Assembly: GCA_944381095.1 (NCBI GenBank)
Contig: CALWJW010000003.1
Coordinates: 1 to 52,875 of the forward strand
DNA length: 52,875 nt
Source: an uncultured Clostridia bacterium
GTDB taxonomy: Bacteria; Bacillota; Clostridia; Oscillospirales; CAG-272
Direction of reading: 5' to 3'
The notes beneath the pieces are model-generated. The model was given only the letters and a program-made list of their open reading frames with translations. It was not told where the DNA came from and did not search any database. A program made the position numbers and the translations under genes. Below, one piece after another: positions 39,047-47,933 of this stretch (position 1 is its first letter; each line of letters begins with the position of its first letter).

Positions 39047-39075
39047 ATTATAACTCTTTCCACTCTCAAAGTCAA
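39047..39075 (-). promoter_or_regulatory. Sigma-A promoter of purA
   Basis: On the minus strand, TTGACT (39070-39075), 17-base spacer and TATAAT (39047-39052). The transcript should begin near 39040, at the base of the leader hairpin. Confidence 0.88.
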
Positions 39076-39212
39076 GAACTTTTTTCGTATTTTTATTCCT
39101 GCCCGCACACTTCTGTAAAAATGCAGCGGCGACGCTCATAACAGTGAAAAAACAATTAAGCAAGCCGTCGGGAAATTGATGCCGCTGTGGTAGGCAAGAT
39201 TGAAAATACTGC

Positions 39213-39241
39213 TTGAAAATATTTTCGTTCTGTGCTATAAT
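39213..39241 (+). promoter_or_regulatory. Promoter of the sigma/anti-sigma operon
   Basis: TTGAAA (39213-39218), 17-base spacer and TATAAT (39236-39241), 44 bases before the start. It is a housekeeping-type promoter rather than an ECF (AAC-type) one, so autoregulation is not evident. Confidence 0.82.
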
Positions 39242-39285
39242 GTTCCTGAAAACGGAACGGATTTCAGACCGGGAAAGGAGGCGGC

Positions 39286-39792
39286 ATGGGAGAATTTGAG
39301 GAAGTATACCGCAGTCATTACAAAGATGTCTATAAATTTCTTTACTTTACCTGCGGAAAAAACCACTCTCTTGCGGAAGAACTGACTCAGGAAACTTTTT
39401 ATGAAGCTTTCCGGTGTTATCACAAATATGATTCTTCCTGTTCTGTCACAACATGGCTATGTGCCATCGGAAAAAATCTCTGGTTCCATTACCTGAGAAA
39501 AAACAAAGGAATTCCGGTCGATTACTCGGTACTGAGCGAAATGGTCAGTAATGAACCTGATTCCGACCCGATGTTCAACGTAGAAAGGGACGAGGTTTGT
39601 CTCAAAGTCAGAAAAGCCATTGCTTCACTTAAACCCCGTTACAGAGAGATTGTCTGGCTGAGGAGCATAGCAGAGCTGCCGTTTTCCAGAATCGCGGAAA
39701 TTATGAATATTTCCGAAAACTCCGCAAAAGTGCTTTTTTTCAGAGCAAAAAACCAAATCAAGGAGAAACTTGAAAGTGAAGGATATTTTTAA
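39286..39792 (+). CDS. ECF-type RNA polymerase sigma factor
   Basis: 168 residues with region 2 (YKFLYFTCGKNHSLAEELTQETF, containing the AEELTQETF core-binding block) and region 4 (LKPRYREIVWLRSIAELPFSRIAEIM helix-turn-helix). No region 1 or 3, as in ECF factors. It redirects RNA polymerase to a small regulon. AAAGGAGG precedes the ATG. The gene overlaps the anti-sigma gene, so the two are made together. Confidence 0.92.
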   Translation: MGEFEEVYRSHYKDVYKFLYFTCGKNHSLAEELTQETFYEAFRCYHKYDSSCSVTTWLCAIGKNLWFHYLRKNKGIPVDYSVLSEMVSNEPDSDPMFNVERDEVCLKVRKAIASLKPRYREIVWLRSIAELPFSRIAEIMNISENSAKVLFFRAKNQIKEKLESEGYF

Positions 39793-40096
39793 AGATAAAT
39801 GCGAAATAGTTCGGGACTTGCTCCCGCTTTTTGCCGATAACTCATGCAGCCGTTCGGCTTCGGACTGTATCGAAGTGCACCTTATCACCTGCAAAGCCTG
39901 CCGTGACTACCTGAATTCCATAAAAAACAGCCGCAAAGCTGAAAACACACAGCAGGATATACCGGACTCTTCTCCTGATTTTGCCGGTCTTCTTGCGAAA
40001 ATCAGACGCCATAAGATTGTGACAAGGTCTGTTTTTGCCGCCGTTACAGTCGGACTTGCCGCACTCAACATATCTTTCTGGCTTACAAAGGACTGA
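39776..40096 (+). CDS. Zinc-finger anti-sigma factor, membrane-anchored
   Basis: 106 residues from a GTG. The ZAS motif HLITCKAC (HxxxCxxC) lies about residue 40, and a single membrane segment (VFAAVTVGLAALNISFWL) is at the C-terminus with almost nothing outside, so it probably senses a cytoplasmic or membrane signal. It should bind and silence the sigma factor encoded upstream. The start could instead be TTG at 39770; the GTG is preferred for its 10-base distance from AAGGAG. It overlaps the sigma gene by 17 bases. Confidence 0.85.
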   Translation: MKDIFKDKCEIVRDLLPLFADNSCSRSASDCIEVHLITCKACRDYLNSIKNSRKAENTQQDIPDSSPDFAGLLAKIRRHKIVTRSVFAAVTVGLAALNISFWLTKD

Positions 40097-40100
40097 TACA

Positions 40101-41147
40101 ATGATAAACAAAGATTCTGTCGGGCGCGTTCCCGACAGTTCTGACGGCGTTGCTGTATCATCTGTGCAAACTGCCGGTTCAGAGCGCATCCACAACCACG
40201 GACCGAATACTGAAAAACACTCAGCAAGATGTAATCAGGAGTTTCTGTACAGTAATTGTCGGCTTTGTCCGTTTCAGTGCGGAGTCAATCGTCTGAAAGG
40301 AGAAACCGGAAGATGCGGCGCATCTTCCGGTATTTGTGTTACAAATATTCAGAAACACGAATGGGAAGAGCCATGTCTGTCCGGTCAGGGACTTGAAAAT
40401 CCGGTAAAAGGCTCGGGCACAGTTTTTTTTACTCACTGCTCTCTCGGTTGTGTTTACTGCCAGAACAGCCGGATAAGTTCACGTACAACACCGCTCGGCA
40501 GAACTGTTTCGCCCGAAGTATTAGCTTCCGAAATGCTGAGACTTCAAGAAAGCGGTGTTCACAATATAAATCTTGTCACTCCGACTCATTTTGTTCCCGG
40601 AATAATAACCGCACTTGTTTGCGCCAGACAAAACGGTCTTAATATCCCGGTCGTCTATAATTCCGGCGGATATGAAAGTATTGAAACTCTGGATATGCTC
40701 GACGGTCTGATCGATATCTATCTTCCTGATTACAAGTACTTCTCTTCCCGTCTGTCTTCACTGTACTCCCATGCTCCGGATTATCGGGAAAAATGCGAAA
40801 AAGCGATCGCGGCTATGCAAAAACAGACCGGTAAACCTGTTTTCGACGAAAAGGGTTTTCTGAAAAAAGGGACAATTGTCCGTCACCTTGTCCTCCCGGG
40901 ATGTGACTACGACTCAGTTAAAATTATCTCGGAAATTTTCCGGCTTTTCGGTCGGGACGGGGTAATTCTTTCACTGATGAGTCAATTCACTCCGGTAAAC
41001 ACTACTCCTTTCCCGGAGCTTAACGTAAAACTGCCCGCCGCGGCTTACCTCAGAGTGGTATCTGCCGCACAGAAATTAAAATTCAAATATGTCTACACTC
41101 AGGGCGGAGACAGCGCCGCAGAAAGTTTTATTCCGGATTTTATCTGA
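40101..41147 (+). CDS. Radical SAM protein of the PflA-like (COG1313) group
   Basis: 348 residues. An N-terminal Cys set (CRLCPFQCGVNR, GRCGA) precedes the radical SAM cluster motif CSLGCVYC (CxxxCxxC), with the SAM-binding NLVTPTH and IYLPDYKY strands following. Relatives are annotated as pyruvate formate-lyase activating enzyme-like, but their substrates are not known. The ATG at 40101 has AAAGGA 8 bases upstream. The first 47 residues before the Cys set are longer than usual and include a perfect 8-base palindrome in the DNA (40117-40138). It starts 4 bases after the anti-sigma stop, so it is the third gene of the operon. Confidence 0.88.
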   Translation: MINKDSVGRVPDSSDGVAVSSVQTAGSERIHNHGPNTEKHSARCNQEFLYSNCRLCPFQCGVNRLKGETGRCGASSGICVTNIQKHEWEEPCLSGQGLENPVKGSGTVFFTHCSLGCVYCQNSRISSRTTPLGRTVSPEVLASEMLRLQESGVHNINLVTPTHFVPGIITALVCARQNGLNIPVVYNSGGYESIETLDMLDGLIDIYLPDYKYFSSRLSSLYSHAPDYREKCEKAIAAMQKQTGKPVFDEKGFLKKGTIVRHLVLPGCDYDSVKIISEIFRLFGRDGVILSLMSQFTPVNTTPFPELNVKLPAAAYLRVVSAAQKLKFKYVYTQGGDSAAESFIPDFI

Positions 41148-41241
41148 ATACTCAGACTTTCCATAGGGTAAGCAGCTTTCCTTTGACAGACATTTCATCT
41201 CAATTTGTTTTTGTATACGGTGTAAAATATCGGTTTATTGA

Positions 41242-41270
41242 TTGACAAACGGGAAATAATATGCTAAAAT
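41242..41270 (+). promoter_or_regulatory. Sigma-A promoter of the calcium ATPase
   Basis: TTGACA (41242-41247), 17-base spacer and TAAAAT (41265-41270), 63 bases before the start. Confidence 0.85.
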
Positions 41271-41333
41271 CAAAGGGACTTTGATGTCATAATTTCACTT
41301 TACAGGAAAATAATTCAGAAAGGTACGCAGATA

Positions 41334-43976
41334 ATGAAGTTTTACGCAATGGAAAAAGAGGCCGTGTTCGATTCGGTAAAGTCTTCAAAAAACGGACTTA
41401 CTTCCGAAGAAGCAGAAGCACGGCTTGCAGCCAACGGGAAAAACAAACTGGTAGAAGGCAAGAAAAAATCTATATTCCGCAAATTTCTTGAACAGCTTGC
41501 CGATCCCATGATAATTGTTCTTATCGCCGCCGCGGCTGTCTCTTTAATTACATCAATCATCGCAAAAGAATCTCCCGCTGATGTTTTCATCATCCTCTTT
41601 GTTGTGGTTCTCAATGCCGTACTCGGTGTTATCCAAGAGAGTAAGGCAGAAGAAGCCATAGCTGCGCTGAGTGAAATGACGGCGGCTCAAAGTAAAGTTC
41701 TCAGAAACGGTGTGATAACACACATCAAGAGTGAGGACCTTGTGGTCGGCGACGTGATTATCCTCGAAGCAGGGGATGCAGTGCCCGCTGACGCGAGAAT
41801 AATTGAATGCGCATCAATGAAAGTTGAAGAAGCCGCACTTACAGGCGAGTCGGTACCGGTTACAAAAGAAGACAAACTGTTTTCAGACGCCGACGAAGTG
41901 TCGCTCGGCGACAGAAAAAATATGGTTTATATGGGCAGCACCGTCGTTTACGGACGCGGAATCGCCGTTATCTGCGCCTGCGGGATGGACACTGAAATGG
42001 GAAAAATCGCCTCCGCTCTTTCGCAGGCGGCTGACGAAGCCACTCCCTTGCAGATCAAACTCGGTCAGCTCAGCAAAATACTCACTTACCTGGTTCTCGG
42101 TATCTGCGTATTTATCTTCGCTGTCGGCGTGCTGAAAGCAGGTGAGATCAATCCTGACGTTCTCCTCAGCACCTTTATGCTCGCAATATCACTTGCGGTA
42201 GCTGCTATTCCGGAAGGTCTTGCCGCCGTCGTGACTATTGTTCTCTCGATAGGCGTCACAAAAATGTCGAAAAGAAATGCCGTCATAAGAAAACTGACGG
42301 CAGTCGAAACTCTGGGATGTACTCAGATAATCTGTTCTGACAAAACAGGCACCCTGACTCAGAACAAAATGACAGTCGTTGATTACAGCTCCGCAGACAA
42401 AAATCTCATTTCGATAGGTATGGCGCTCTGTACCGACGCCGAAGTGGATAGCGACGGAAATGTTGTCGGAGAACCGACTGAAGCTGCACTGGTACAGTTT
42501 GCCTATGCAAATGATCTTCCGAAATTCGCGCTTAAAGAAAAATACCCGAGAGTCGGCGAAGCACCGTTTGATTCCATGAGAAAAATGATGTCTACCGTAC
42601 ACAAAACCGATTTCGGATTCAGACAGTTCACCAAAGGCGCACCTGATGAAATACTGAAAAAGTGCAAATATTATCTCTCGGAAACCGGCGTTCGGCCTCT
42701 GACCGGAACAGATATCGACTTTGTTCTGGAAACCAATAAAAAAATGGCTGACAAGGCTTTGCGCGTACTTGCATGCGCCTACCGCGACTACAAGACAGAA
42801 CCTTCCGAATACTCTCCGGAATCACTTGAACATGACCTTGTCTTCGTAGGAATAATGGGAATGATCGACCCTGTTCGTCCCGAAGTAAAGGACGCAATAA
42901 AGCAGTGCCATGAGGCAGGAATACGTGCCGTAATGATCACCGGTGACCATAAGGATACCGCTGTGGCAATTGCTTATGAACTCGGAATAATTTCCGACGC
43001 TTCGGAAGCCATTACCGGTGCAGACCTCAACCGTATGAGCGATGAAGATCTCTCAAAAAATATAGAAAAATATTCGGTATATGCCAGAGTACAGCCTGAA
43101 CACAAGGTAAGGATAGTAAAAGCATGGAAATCCCTCGGGAAAATTGTCGCTATGACCGGAGACGGAGTTAACGACGCCCCGAGTATAAAAAGCGCCGACA
43201 TAGGAGTCGGTATGGGCATCACCGGAACTGACGTTACTAAAAACGTAGCCGACATGATACTTGGTGACGACAACTTTGCGACAATAGTTTCCGCAGTTGA
43301 GGAAGGCAGAAAAATATACTCAAACATCCGTAAAGCCATACAGTTCCTGCTGTCCTCAAATCTCAGCGAAGTCGTTGCCATATTCTTTGCGACAATGATG
43401 GGATTTACCATACTCAAACCCGCTCACATTCTATGGATAAATCTTATCACCGACAGTCTGCCCGCTCTTGCTCTCGGTATGGAAGAAAACGAGAAGGACG
43501 CAATGAAAAAACCGCCGCGTAACTCAAAAGAAGGAATTTTCGCCGGCGGAGTCGCTTTCGATATATTTTATCAAGGTTTTATCGTTGCTGTCGTAACGCT
43601 TGCCGCCTACCTGATAGGACACTGGATGGAAGCCGGTAAATTTGAATTCACGGAAAGCGCCGACGGCATCACCATGGCTTTTCTTACCCTTTCGATGGCC
43701 GAAATATTCCAGTCGTTCAATATGCGTTCAAGACGAAATTCAATTTTCACAATGGGTGAACAGAATAAATGGCTCTGGGGAGCCGGCGCGCTGGCATTGC
43801 TGTTGACCACTGCGGTTATTTATATTCCTCCTTTCCCCACTCTGTTCGAATTTAAGCATATAAATACCGCCGAATACTTTACCGCTCTCGGTCTGGCTTT
43901 CACGGTAATACCGATTGTTGAGATCGTAAAGTTTTTCCAGAGACTGTACGCAAAGAAAAAATCTGCAAATAAATAA
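41334..43976 (+). CDS. P2-type calcium-transporting ATPase
   Basis: 880 residues. The N-terminal actuator domain carries TGES, the fourth membrane segment the ion-site AAIPEGLAA, the phosphorylation site is Asp336 (CSDKTGTLTQNK), and the hinge motif is TGDGVNDAPS. The C-terminal bundle ends in four hydrophobic segments and a basic tail. PEGL together with the NLITD segment points to the SERCA/PMCA-like Ca2+ pumps of bacteria. It probably exports calcium from the cytoplasm; other divalent cations are possible. AGAAAGGT lies upstream of the ATG. Monocistronic. Confidence 0.93.
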   Translation: MKFYAMEKEAVFDSVKSSKNGLTSEEAEARLAANGKNKLVEGKKKSIFRKFLEQLADPMIIVLIAAAAVSLITSIIAKESPADVFIILFVVVLNAVLGVIQESKAEEAIAALSEMTAAQSKVLRNGVITHIKSEDLVVGDVIILEAGDAVPADARIIECASMKVEEAALTGESVPVTKEDKLFSDADEVSLGDRKNMVYMGSTVVYGRGIAVICACGMDTEMGKIASALSQAADEATPLQIKLGQLSKILTYLVLGICVFIFAVGVLKAGEINPDVLLSTFMLAISLAVAAIPEGLAAVVTIVLSIGVTKMSKRNAVIRKLTAVETLGCTQIICSDKTGTLTQNKMTVVDYSSADKNLISIGMALCTDAEVDSDGNVVGEPTEAALVQFAYANDLPKFALKEKYPRVGEAPFDSMRKMMSTVHKTDFGFRQFTKGAPDEILKKCKYYLSETGVRPLTGTDIDFVLETNKKMADKALRVLACAYRDYKTEPSEYSPESLEHDLVFVGIMGMIDPVRPEVKDAIKQCHEAGIRAVMITGDHKDTAVAIAYELGIISDASEAITGADLNRMSDEDLSKNIEKYSVYARVQPEHKVRIVKAWKSLGKIVAMTGDGVNDAPSIKSADIGVGMGITGTDVTKNVADMILGDDNFATIVSAVEEGRKIYSNIRKAIQFLLSSNLSEVVAIFFATMMGFTILKPAHILWINLITDSLPALALGMEENEKDAMKKPPRNSKEGIFAGGVAFDIFYQGFIVAVVTLAAYLIGHWMEAGKFEFTESADGITMAFLTLSMAEIFQSFNMRSRRNSIFTMGEQNKWLWGAGALALLLTTAVIYIPPFPTLFEFKHINTAEYFTALGLAFTVIPIVEIVKFFQRLYAKKKSANK

Positions 43977-44113
43977 TTTTCCTGATCGCGAAATTTTGTC
44001 TTTTCGATTTGTGATCACGGTAGTCCCTTCAGACACCGCCGTTTCCGGAGGGATTTACTAAATCATTTTAGCTTGACTCATGTTTATCTTTTAAATTACA
44101 CTCCCGGATACTG

Positions 44114-44137
44114 CTTTTCCGAAAAGGTTCTGCTGAC
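44114..44137 (+). repeat. 24-bp direct repeat, first copy
   Basis: Core TTTTCCGAAAAGGTTCTG, itself partly palindromic (CTTTTC / GAAAAG). Matches the copy at 44199 at 21 of 24 positions; the spacing is 85 bases. A possible operator pair upstream of the GH2 gene. Confidence 0.5.
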
Positions 44138-44198
44138 TATCCGTTTCAGCTTAGCTTTGCGCGCTTCTTCCATGTTTTTCACTGTTCTGAGGATATCA

Positions 44199-44222
44199 CC
44201 TTTCCGAAACGGTTCTGCCGAC
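44199..44222 (+). repeat. 24-bp direct repeat, second copy
   Basis: Core TTTCCGAAACGGTTCTG; partner of the copy at 44114. Confidence 0.5.
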
Positions 44223-44369
44223 AATTCTGATTTCGCGGGATAAAGCAGTATTTCAAAATTCAAAGCTTATTGGAATTTCAGTTTTTTCCATCCCCGAAAA
44301 GTTTATTTTTTTACCGCACGCTTTTCTTTCAAAAAGCGTGGCAACAACCAACCGAAAAGAGGTAATTTT

Positions 44370-46118
44370 ATGGAAACTGCTATACCGAGAAACGAGCATC
44401 CGCGTCCGGATAAAAAACGTTCTGACTGGCTTTGCCTCAACGGAATCTGGGATTTTGAAATTGATAACGCAAAAACCGGAATCTATAAAAATTATCCGGC
44501 AAGAGATTCTCTGTCAGGTAAAATTCTTGTTCCCTTCTGTCCCGAAAGCGTTCTTTCCGGCGTTGGGGAAACTGACTTCATTAACGCCGTCTGGTACAGA
44601 CGTAATTTTGATATCCCGCAAAGTATGAAAGGTAAAAACATACTCTTGCATATAGACGCTTGCGACTACCGTACCGAGGTCTTTATTAACGGCAAATCGG
44701 TCGGACGTCATTCCGGAGGATACACTCCCTTTGAATTTGACATAACCGATTTTATTTTACCTGACAATAACTACATAACAGTTTACGCCGAAGATGACCT
44801 CAGAAACGAATGTCAGGTGAGCGGGAAACAGTCACGGGTTTTAAACTCACAGGGCTGTTACTATACCAGAACAACCGGCATATGGCAGACCGTCTGGCTT
44901 GAAGCTGTACCCAAGCACCACATTGTCAGCTATAAGGCTTATCCCAACGTCAGCCAGTCTTCTGTAACTCTGATTACAGCAGTATCTCCGGAATCGGCGG
45001 GAGCCGAACTTAATATTGTCGCTGAATACAACGGAACGGCGGTCGGCAGCGCTTGCTGCAAAATAAATTCCTGTCAGACAACACTTACACTCTGTCTGAG
45101 TGAAAAACATTTGTGGAATCCGGGTGACGGACATTTATATACACTAAAATTCACTTTGACAAAAGACAACGTAGCAGACTGCCTTGAAGGATATTTCGGA
45201 CTCAGAGAGGTCGCTCTCACAGGAAAAGGACTTCAAATCAACGGAAAAACCGTTTTCGGCAGATTTGTTCTCGATCAGGGGTTCTACCCCGACGGAATAT
45301 ACACCGCTCCTGATGATGCTGCCCTTATTTTCGATATTGAAGCCTCAATGCGGTGCGGTTTCAACGGCGCAAGACTCCACCAAAAGGTTTTTGAGCCGAG
45401 ATTCCTTTATCACGCCGACAGACTCGGATATATGGTATGGGCTGAAACCGGAAACTGGGGTCTCGACCATACAAGACCTATCAACGTTTATAATTTTCTG
45501 CCTGAGTGGATTGAGGAAATCGAGCGTGATTTTTCTCACCCGAGCGTTATAGGTTGGTGTCCGTTCAATGAGACCTGGGACATAGACGGCAGACGGCAGA
45601 GCAATGAGTTTATCGATCTTGTTTATTCTGTGACAAAACTCGCCGATAAGACCCGTCCTGTCATTGCCGACAGCGGCTCTTTTCCTGTATTTCGCAGCGA
45701 TGCTCATGATGTCCATGATTATGAGCAGGATCCCGCTGAATTAAGAGAAAATTATGCCGGTATTGACTCCGGTGTGATACGTGATCAGATTTACCGGACT
45801 CACCCGGGTCGTCAGAAATATGACGGGAAGCTTCCGGTTTTTGTCAGCGAATACGGCGGTATAAAATGGGTCTGCGACAAAAGCGATACTGCGTGGGGAT
45901 ACGGCAAAGACGTTGCTTCGGAAGCTGAATTTTTTGAACGACTCAAAGGCCTTACCGACGTTTTTCTGTCAAATCCGCACATTTTCGGCTATTGTTATAC
46001 TCAGCTTTACGACGTAGAGCAGGAACAGAACGGTCTGCTCACTTACAACCGGAAATTCAAATTTTCTCCCGAAAAATACCGTGAAATTTTTTCCGCAAAG
46101 TCCGTTATTGAAAAATAA
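44370..46118 (+). CDS. Glycoside hydrolase family 2 enzyme
   Basis: 582 residues, no signal peptide, so it acts on imported oligosaccharides. Domains run jelly-roll (about 15-185, with the GIWQTVWLE end), a short immunoglobulin-like domain (about 190-280) and the TIM barrel. The acid/base is Glu401 (PFNETWD) and the nucleophile Glu494 (VSEYGG). The FVLDQGFYPDG segment replaces the usual K-G-x-N/W substrate motif, so beta-galactosidase, glucuronidase or another activity cannot be separated. It lacks the C-terminal domains of LacZ. AGAGG precedes the ATG. Confidence 0.88.
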   Translation: METAIPRNEHPRPDKKRSDWLCLNGIWDFEIDNAKTGIYKNYPARDSLSGKILVPFCPESVLSGVGETDFINAVWYRRNFDIPQSMKGKNILLHIDACDYRTEVFINGKSVGRHSGGYTPFEFDITDFILPDNNYITVYAEDDLRNECQVSGKQSRVLNSQGCYYTRTTGIWQTVWLEAVPKHHIVSYKAYPNVSQSSVTLITAVSPESAGAELNIVAEYNGTAVGSACCKINSCQTTLTLCLSEKHLWNPGDGHLYTLKFTLTKDNVADCLEGYFGLREVALTGKGLQINGKTVFGRFVLDQGFYPDGIYTAPDDAALIFDIEASMRCGFNGARLHQKVFEPRFLYHADRLGYMVWAETGNWGLDHTRPINVYNFLPEWIEEIERDFSHPSVIGWCPFNETWDIDGRRQSNEFIDLVYSVTKLADKTRPVIADSGSFPVFRSDAHDVHDYEQDPAELRENYAGIDSGVIRDQIYRTHPGRQKYDGKLPVFVSEYGGIKWVCDKSDTAWGYGKDVASEAEFFERLKGLTDVFLSNPHIFGYCYTQLYDVEQEQNGLLTYNRKFKFSPEKYREIFSAKSVIEK

Positions 46119-46521
46119 GGCGGACATTTGGTTAAAATTTTCGCTTTAAACAATTCCGACCGGTTTGTATAATCTTTAAAATTTTTTCATTCTGATCAGA
46201 CGAAACTTAATCGGGGAGTTTTATTCTTCATATACCAAAATCCGCATCCCCCTTGAAAACCGTTTCCGCGTTGAATGCTTGCTATATATGGTATCAAGCC
46301 GGACAAAGAATTTTACGGCATGATATCACATTTTGCTTTTCCGGGAAAAACGTACGACGGTCGTAAGATTGTTTTTCCGCAGTATATTGAAAAACGCAGC
46401 CTTGTTTACCGGCTGCGTTTTTTTATTTCCGATCAGATTTTCCACACAAAATCATATTTACGGAAAATCTTTTTTACATTTTTTCTGACTTTTACGAAAA
46501 ACTGTCATACGGCACTTTTCT
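46119..46521. other. 403-bp non-coding region between convergent genes
   Basis: Holds the hairpin at 46392-46424; no supported gene or other signal. Confidence 0.65.
46392..46424. terminator. Bidirectional terminator
   Basis: Perfect arms AAACGCAGCC / GGCTGCGTTT with a 9-base loop, a T run on the right and an A run on the left, between the convergent GH2 and FAD-oxidoreductase genes. Confidence 0.9.
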
Positions 46522-47796
46522 CTACACAAGAAGTTCTTGAATTTCCGAAACTTTTACTTCTCTCGGCTCAATGCTGTGCTTCACAGCAAGGGCTGCCGCA
46601 GCTCCACCGGCTTCACCTATTGCTACACAAATAGGCATCGCCCTGAAATTTGAATGAGCCATATGGGTACCCGAAATATTTCTTCCGGACAACAATAGTC
46701 CGTCCGTCTTTTCCGGCACCAGACAGCCGTACGGTATAGTATATCCTTTTTTTTGCCGGAAATTTTTCTGTGAACCTGTTTCATCCAATCCCGAGCCTGT
46801 CAGATTATGGACATCAAAATTAAAATATGCGTCCCTTACGACCCAGTCACTGAAAAACCTTGCTTCGTATATGTCATTTTCTGTTATGCTTTTAACTCCC
46901 TTGAAGTGTCTCGTTTCCCTTATGCCTATCAGCGAGCCCGCACCGGTAATATAACAATTTTCATAACCCGGGGCATATTCTCTCAAAAATTCCACTATCG
47001 GCTGCATCTGACTTCTGCAAACCGTTTCTGCCTTTGTAAGATCTTCCGCTTTCGTTCCGTCAATATCAACGCAATTGGTCATATTACATGTAACGGTACC
47101 TGGTATAGTTGATCTGTATAACAATACATGCCCCGCGGGATATGGGAGATGCTTGCGTGCCAAAGCCTGCAACTCTCCTTTGGCAGTTTCCACTTCCGTT
47201 TCAAATGAGCCGGGAAAGACCGCCCTTTCGGTATCCACGCCACCCACTTTAAACATCAGTGTCGCAGGTTGCATTTTACCGTCTTCTTCCCTGCCTTTGA
47301 AATATTCCGCACCGGCGTAAAAACCTACGTCGCCGTCTCCGCTGCAATCAATTACTGCTTTTGCGGCATATGCGTTTCTCCCGCTTTTGCTTTCGGTAAT
47401 AACTCCTGTAACCCTATTGCCGTCCATCATCACATCGCATACGAATGTATAGAGCAAAAGTTGCGTTCCTGCTTTCTCCAACATTTCATAGTAAGTATTT
47501 TTCAGCATTTCAGGATCGATTGTAACCCTGCTTGCGTAACCTTTAAACACGTTTTTTTCTTCGGCATTTTTCAGTATTCTTTCGTACATCAGACTCTTTA
47601 CACTTCCTGTAAAGTGACTCATCATGCCGCTTGTCGATATTCCCCCTACGCTTCCGCTCTGTTCGATCAGAAGTGTTGAGCAGCCGCATTCAGACGCCTT
47701 TAATGCTGCCGCTATTCCTGACGGACCTGATCCGACAACTATGACATCATAAGTTCCTTTTATATCTGTTTTTCTCTCTTTTTCCGTATAGAACAA
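46522..47796 (-). CDS. FAD-dependent oxidoreductase
   Basis: 424 residues. The Rossmann FAD site is DVIVVGSGPSGIAAA near the N-terminus with the ribose-binding Glu in LLIEQSG; the segment AKAVIDCSGDGDVGFYAG and the C-terminal LLLSGRNISGTHMAHSNFR belong to the FAD_oxidored (PF12831-type) family, often found in glycan catabolic clusters. The reaction is unknown. Start: TTG at 47796 with AAGGGGTG 6 bases upstream is preferred over a GTG at 47805 that lies within that ribosome site. It is divergent from the AraC/PocR-type gene, which probably regulates it. Confidence 0.87.
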   Translation of the reverse strand: MFYTEKERKTDIKGTYDVIVVGSGPSGIAAALKASECGCSTLLIEQSGSVGGISTSGMMSHFTGSVKSLMYERILKNAEEKNVFKGYASRVTIDPEMLKNTYYEMLEKAGTQLLLYTFVCDVMMDGNRVTGVITESKSGRNAYAAKAVIDCSGDGDVGFYAGAEYFKGREEDGKMQPATLMFKVGGVDTERAVFPGSFETEVETAKGELQALARKHLPYPAGHVLLYRSTIPGTVTCNMTNCVDIDGTKAEDLTKAETVCRSQMQPIVEFLREYAPGYENCYITGAGSLIGIRETRHFKGVKSITENDIYEARFFSDWVVRDAYFNFDVHNLTGSGLDETGSQKNFRQKKGYTIPYGCLVPEKTDGLLLSGRNISGTHMAHSNFRAMPICVAIGEAGGAAAALAVKHSIEPREVKVSEIQELLV

Positions 47797-47815
47797 TATT
47801 CTCACCCCTTTCGAC

Positions 47816-47844
47816 TTGACTTCTCACCTGAACCTGATTATAAT
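47816..47844 (+). promoter_or_regulatory. Sigma-A promoter of the PocR/AraC regulator
   Basis: TTGACT (47816-47821), 17-base spacer and TATAAT (47839-47844), about 90 bases before the start. Confidence 0.83.
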
Positions 47845-47933
47845 GGATATCAGAACAAAATACAACAGTTTTTTTACCATTATTTTATGTTTTCGTGCAA
47901 TTCCGCAAAAAATATGCAAAGGAGCTGCCTGAT

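Larger units (their letters stand above)
38930..39285. other. 356-bp divergent intergenic region purA / sigma factor
   Basis: Holds the purA promoter and leader on the minus strand and the sigma-factor promoter at 39213-39241 on the plus strand. The stretch 39076-39212 shows nothing recognisable. Confidence 0.75.
43977..44369. other. 393-bp non-coding region before the GH2 gene
   Basis: Contains the two 24-bp direct repeats at 44114 and 44199. No clear promoter hexamers and no convincing small gene were seen. Confidence 0.6.
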
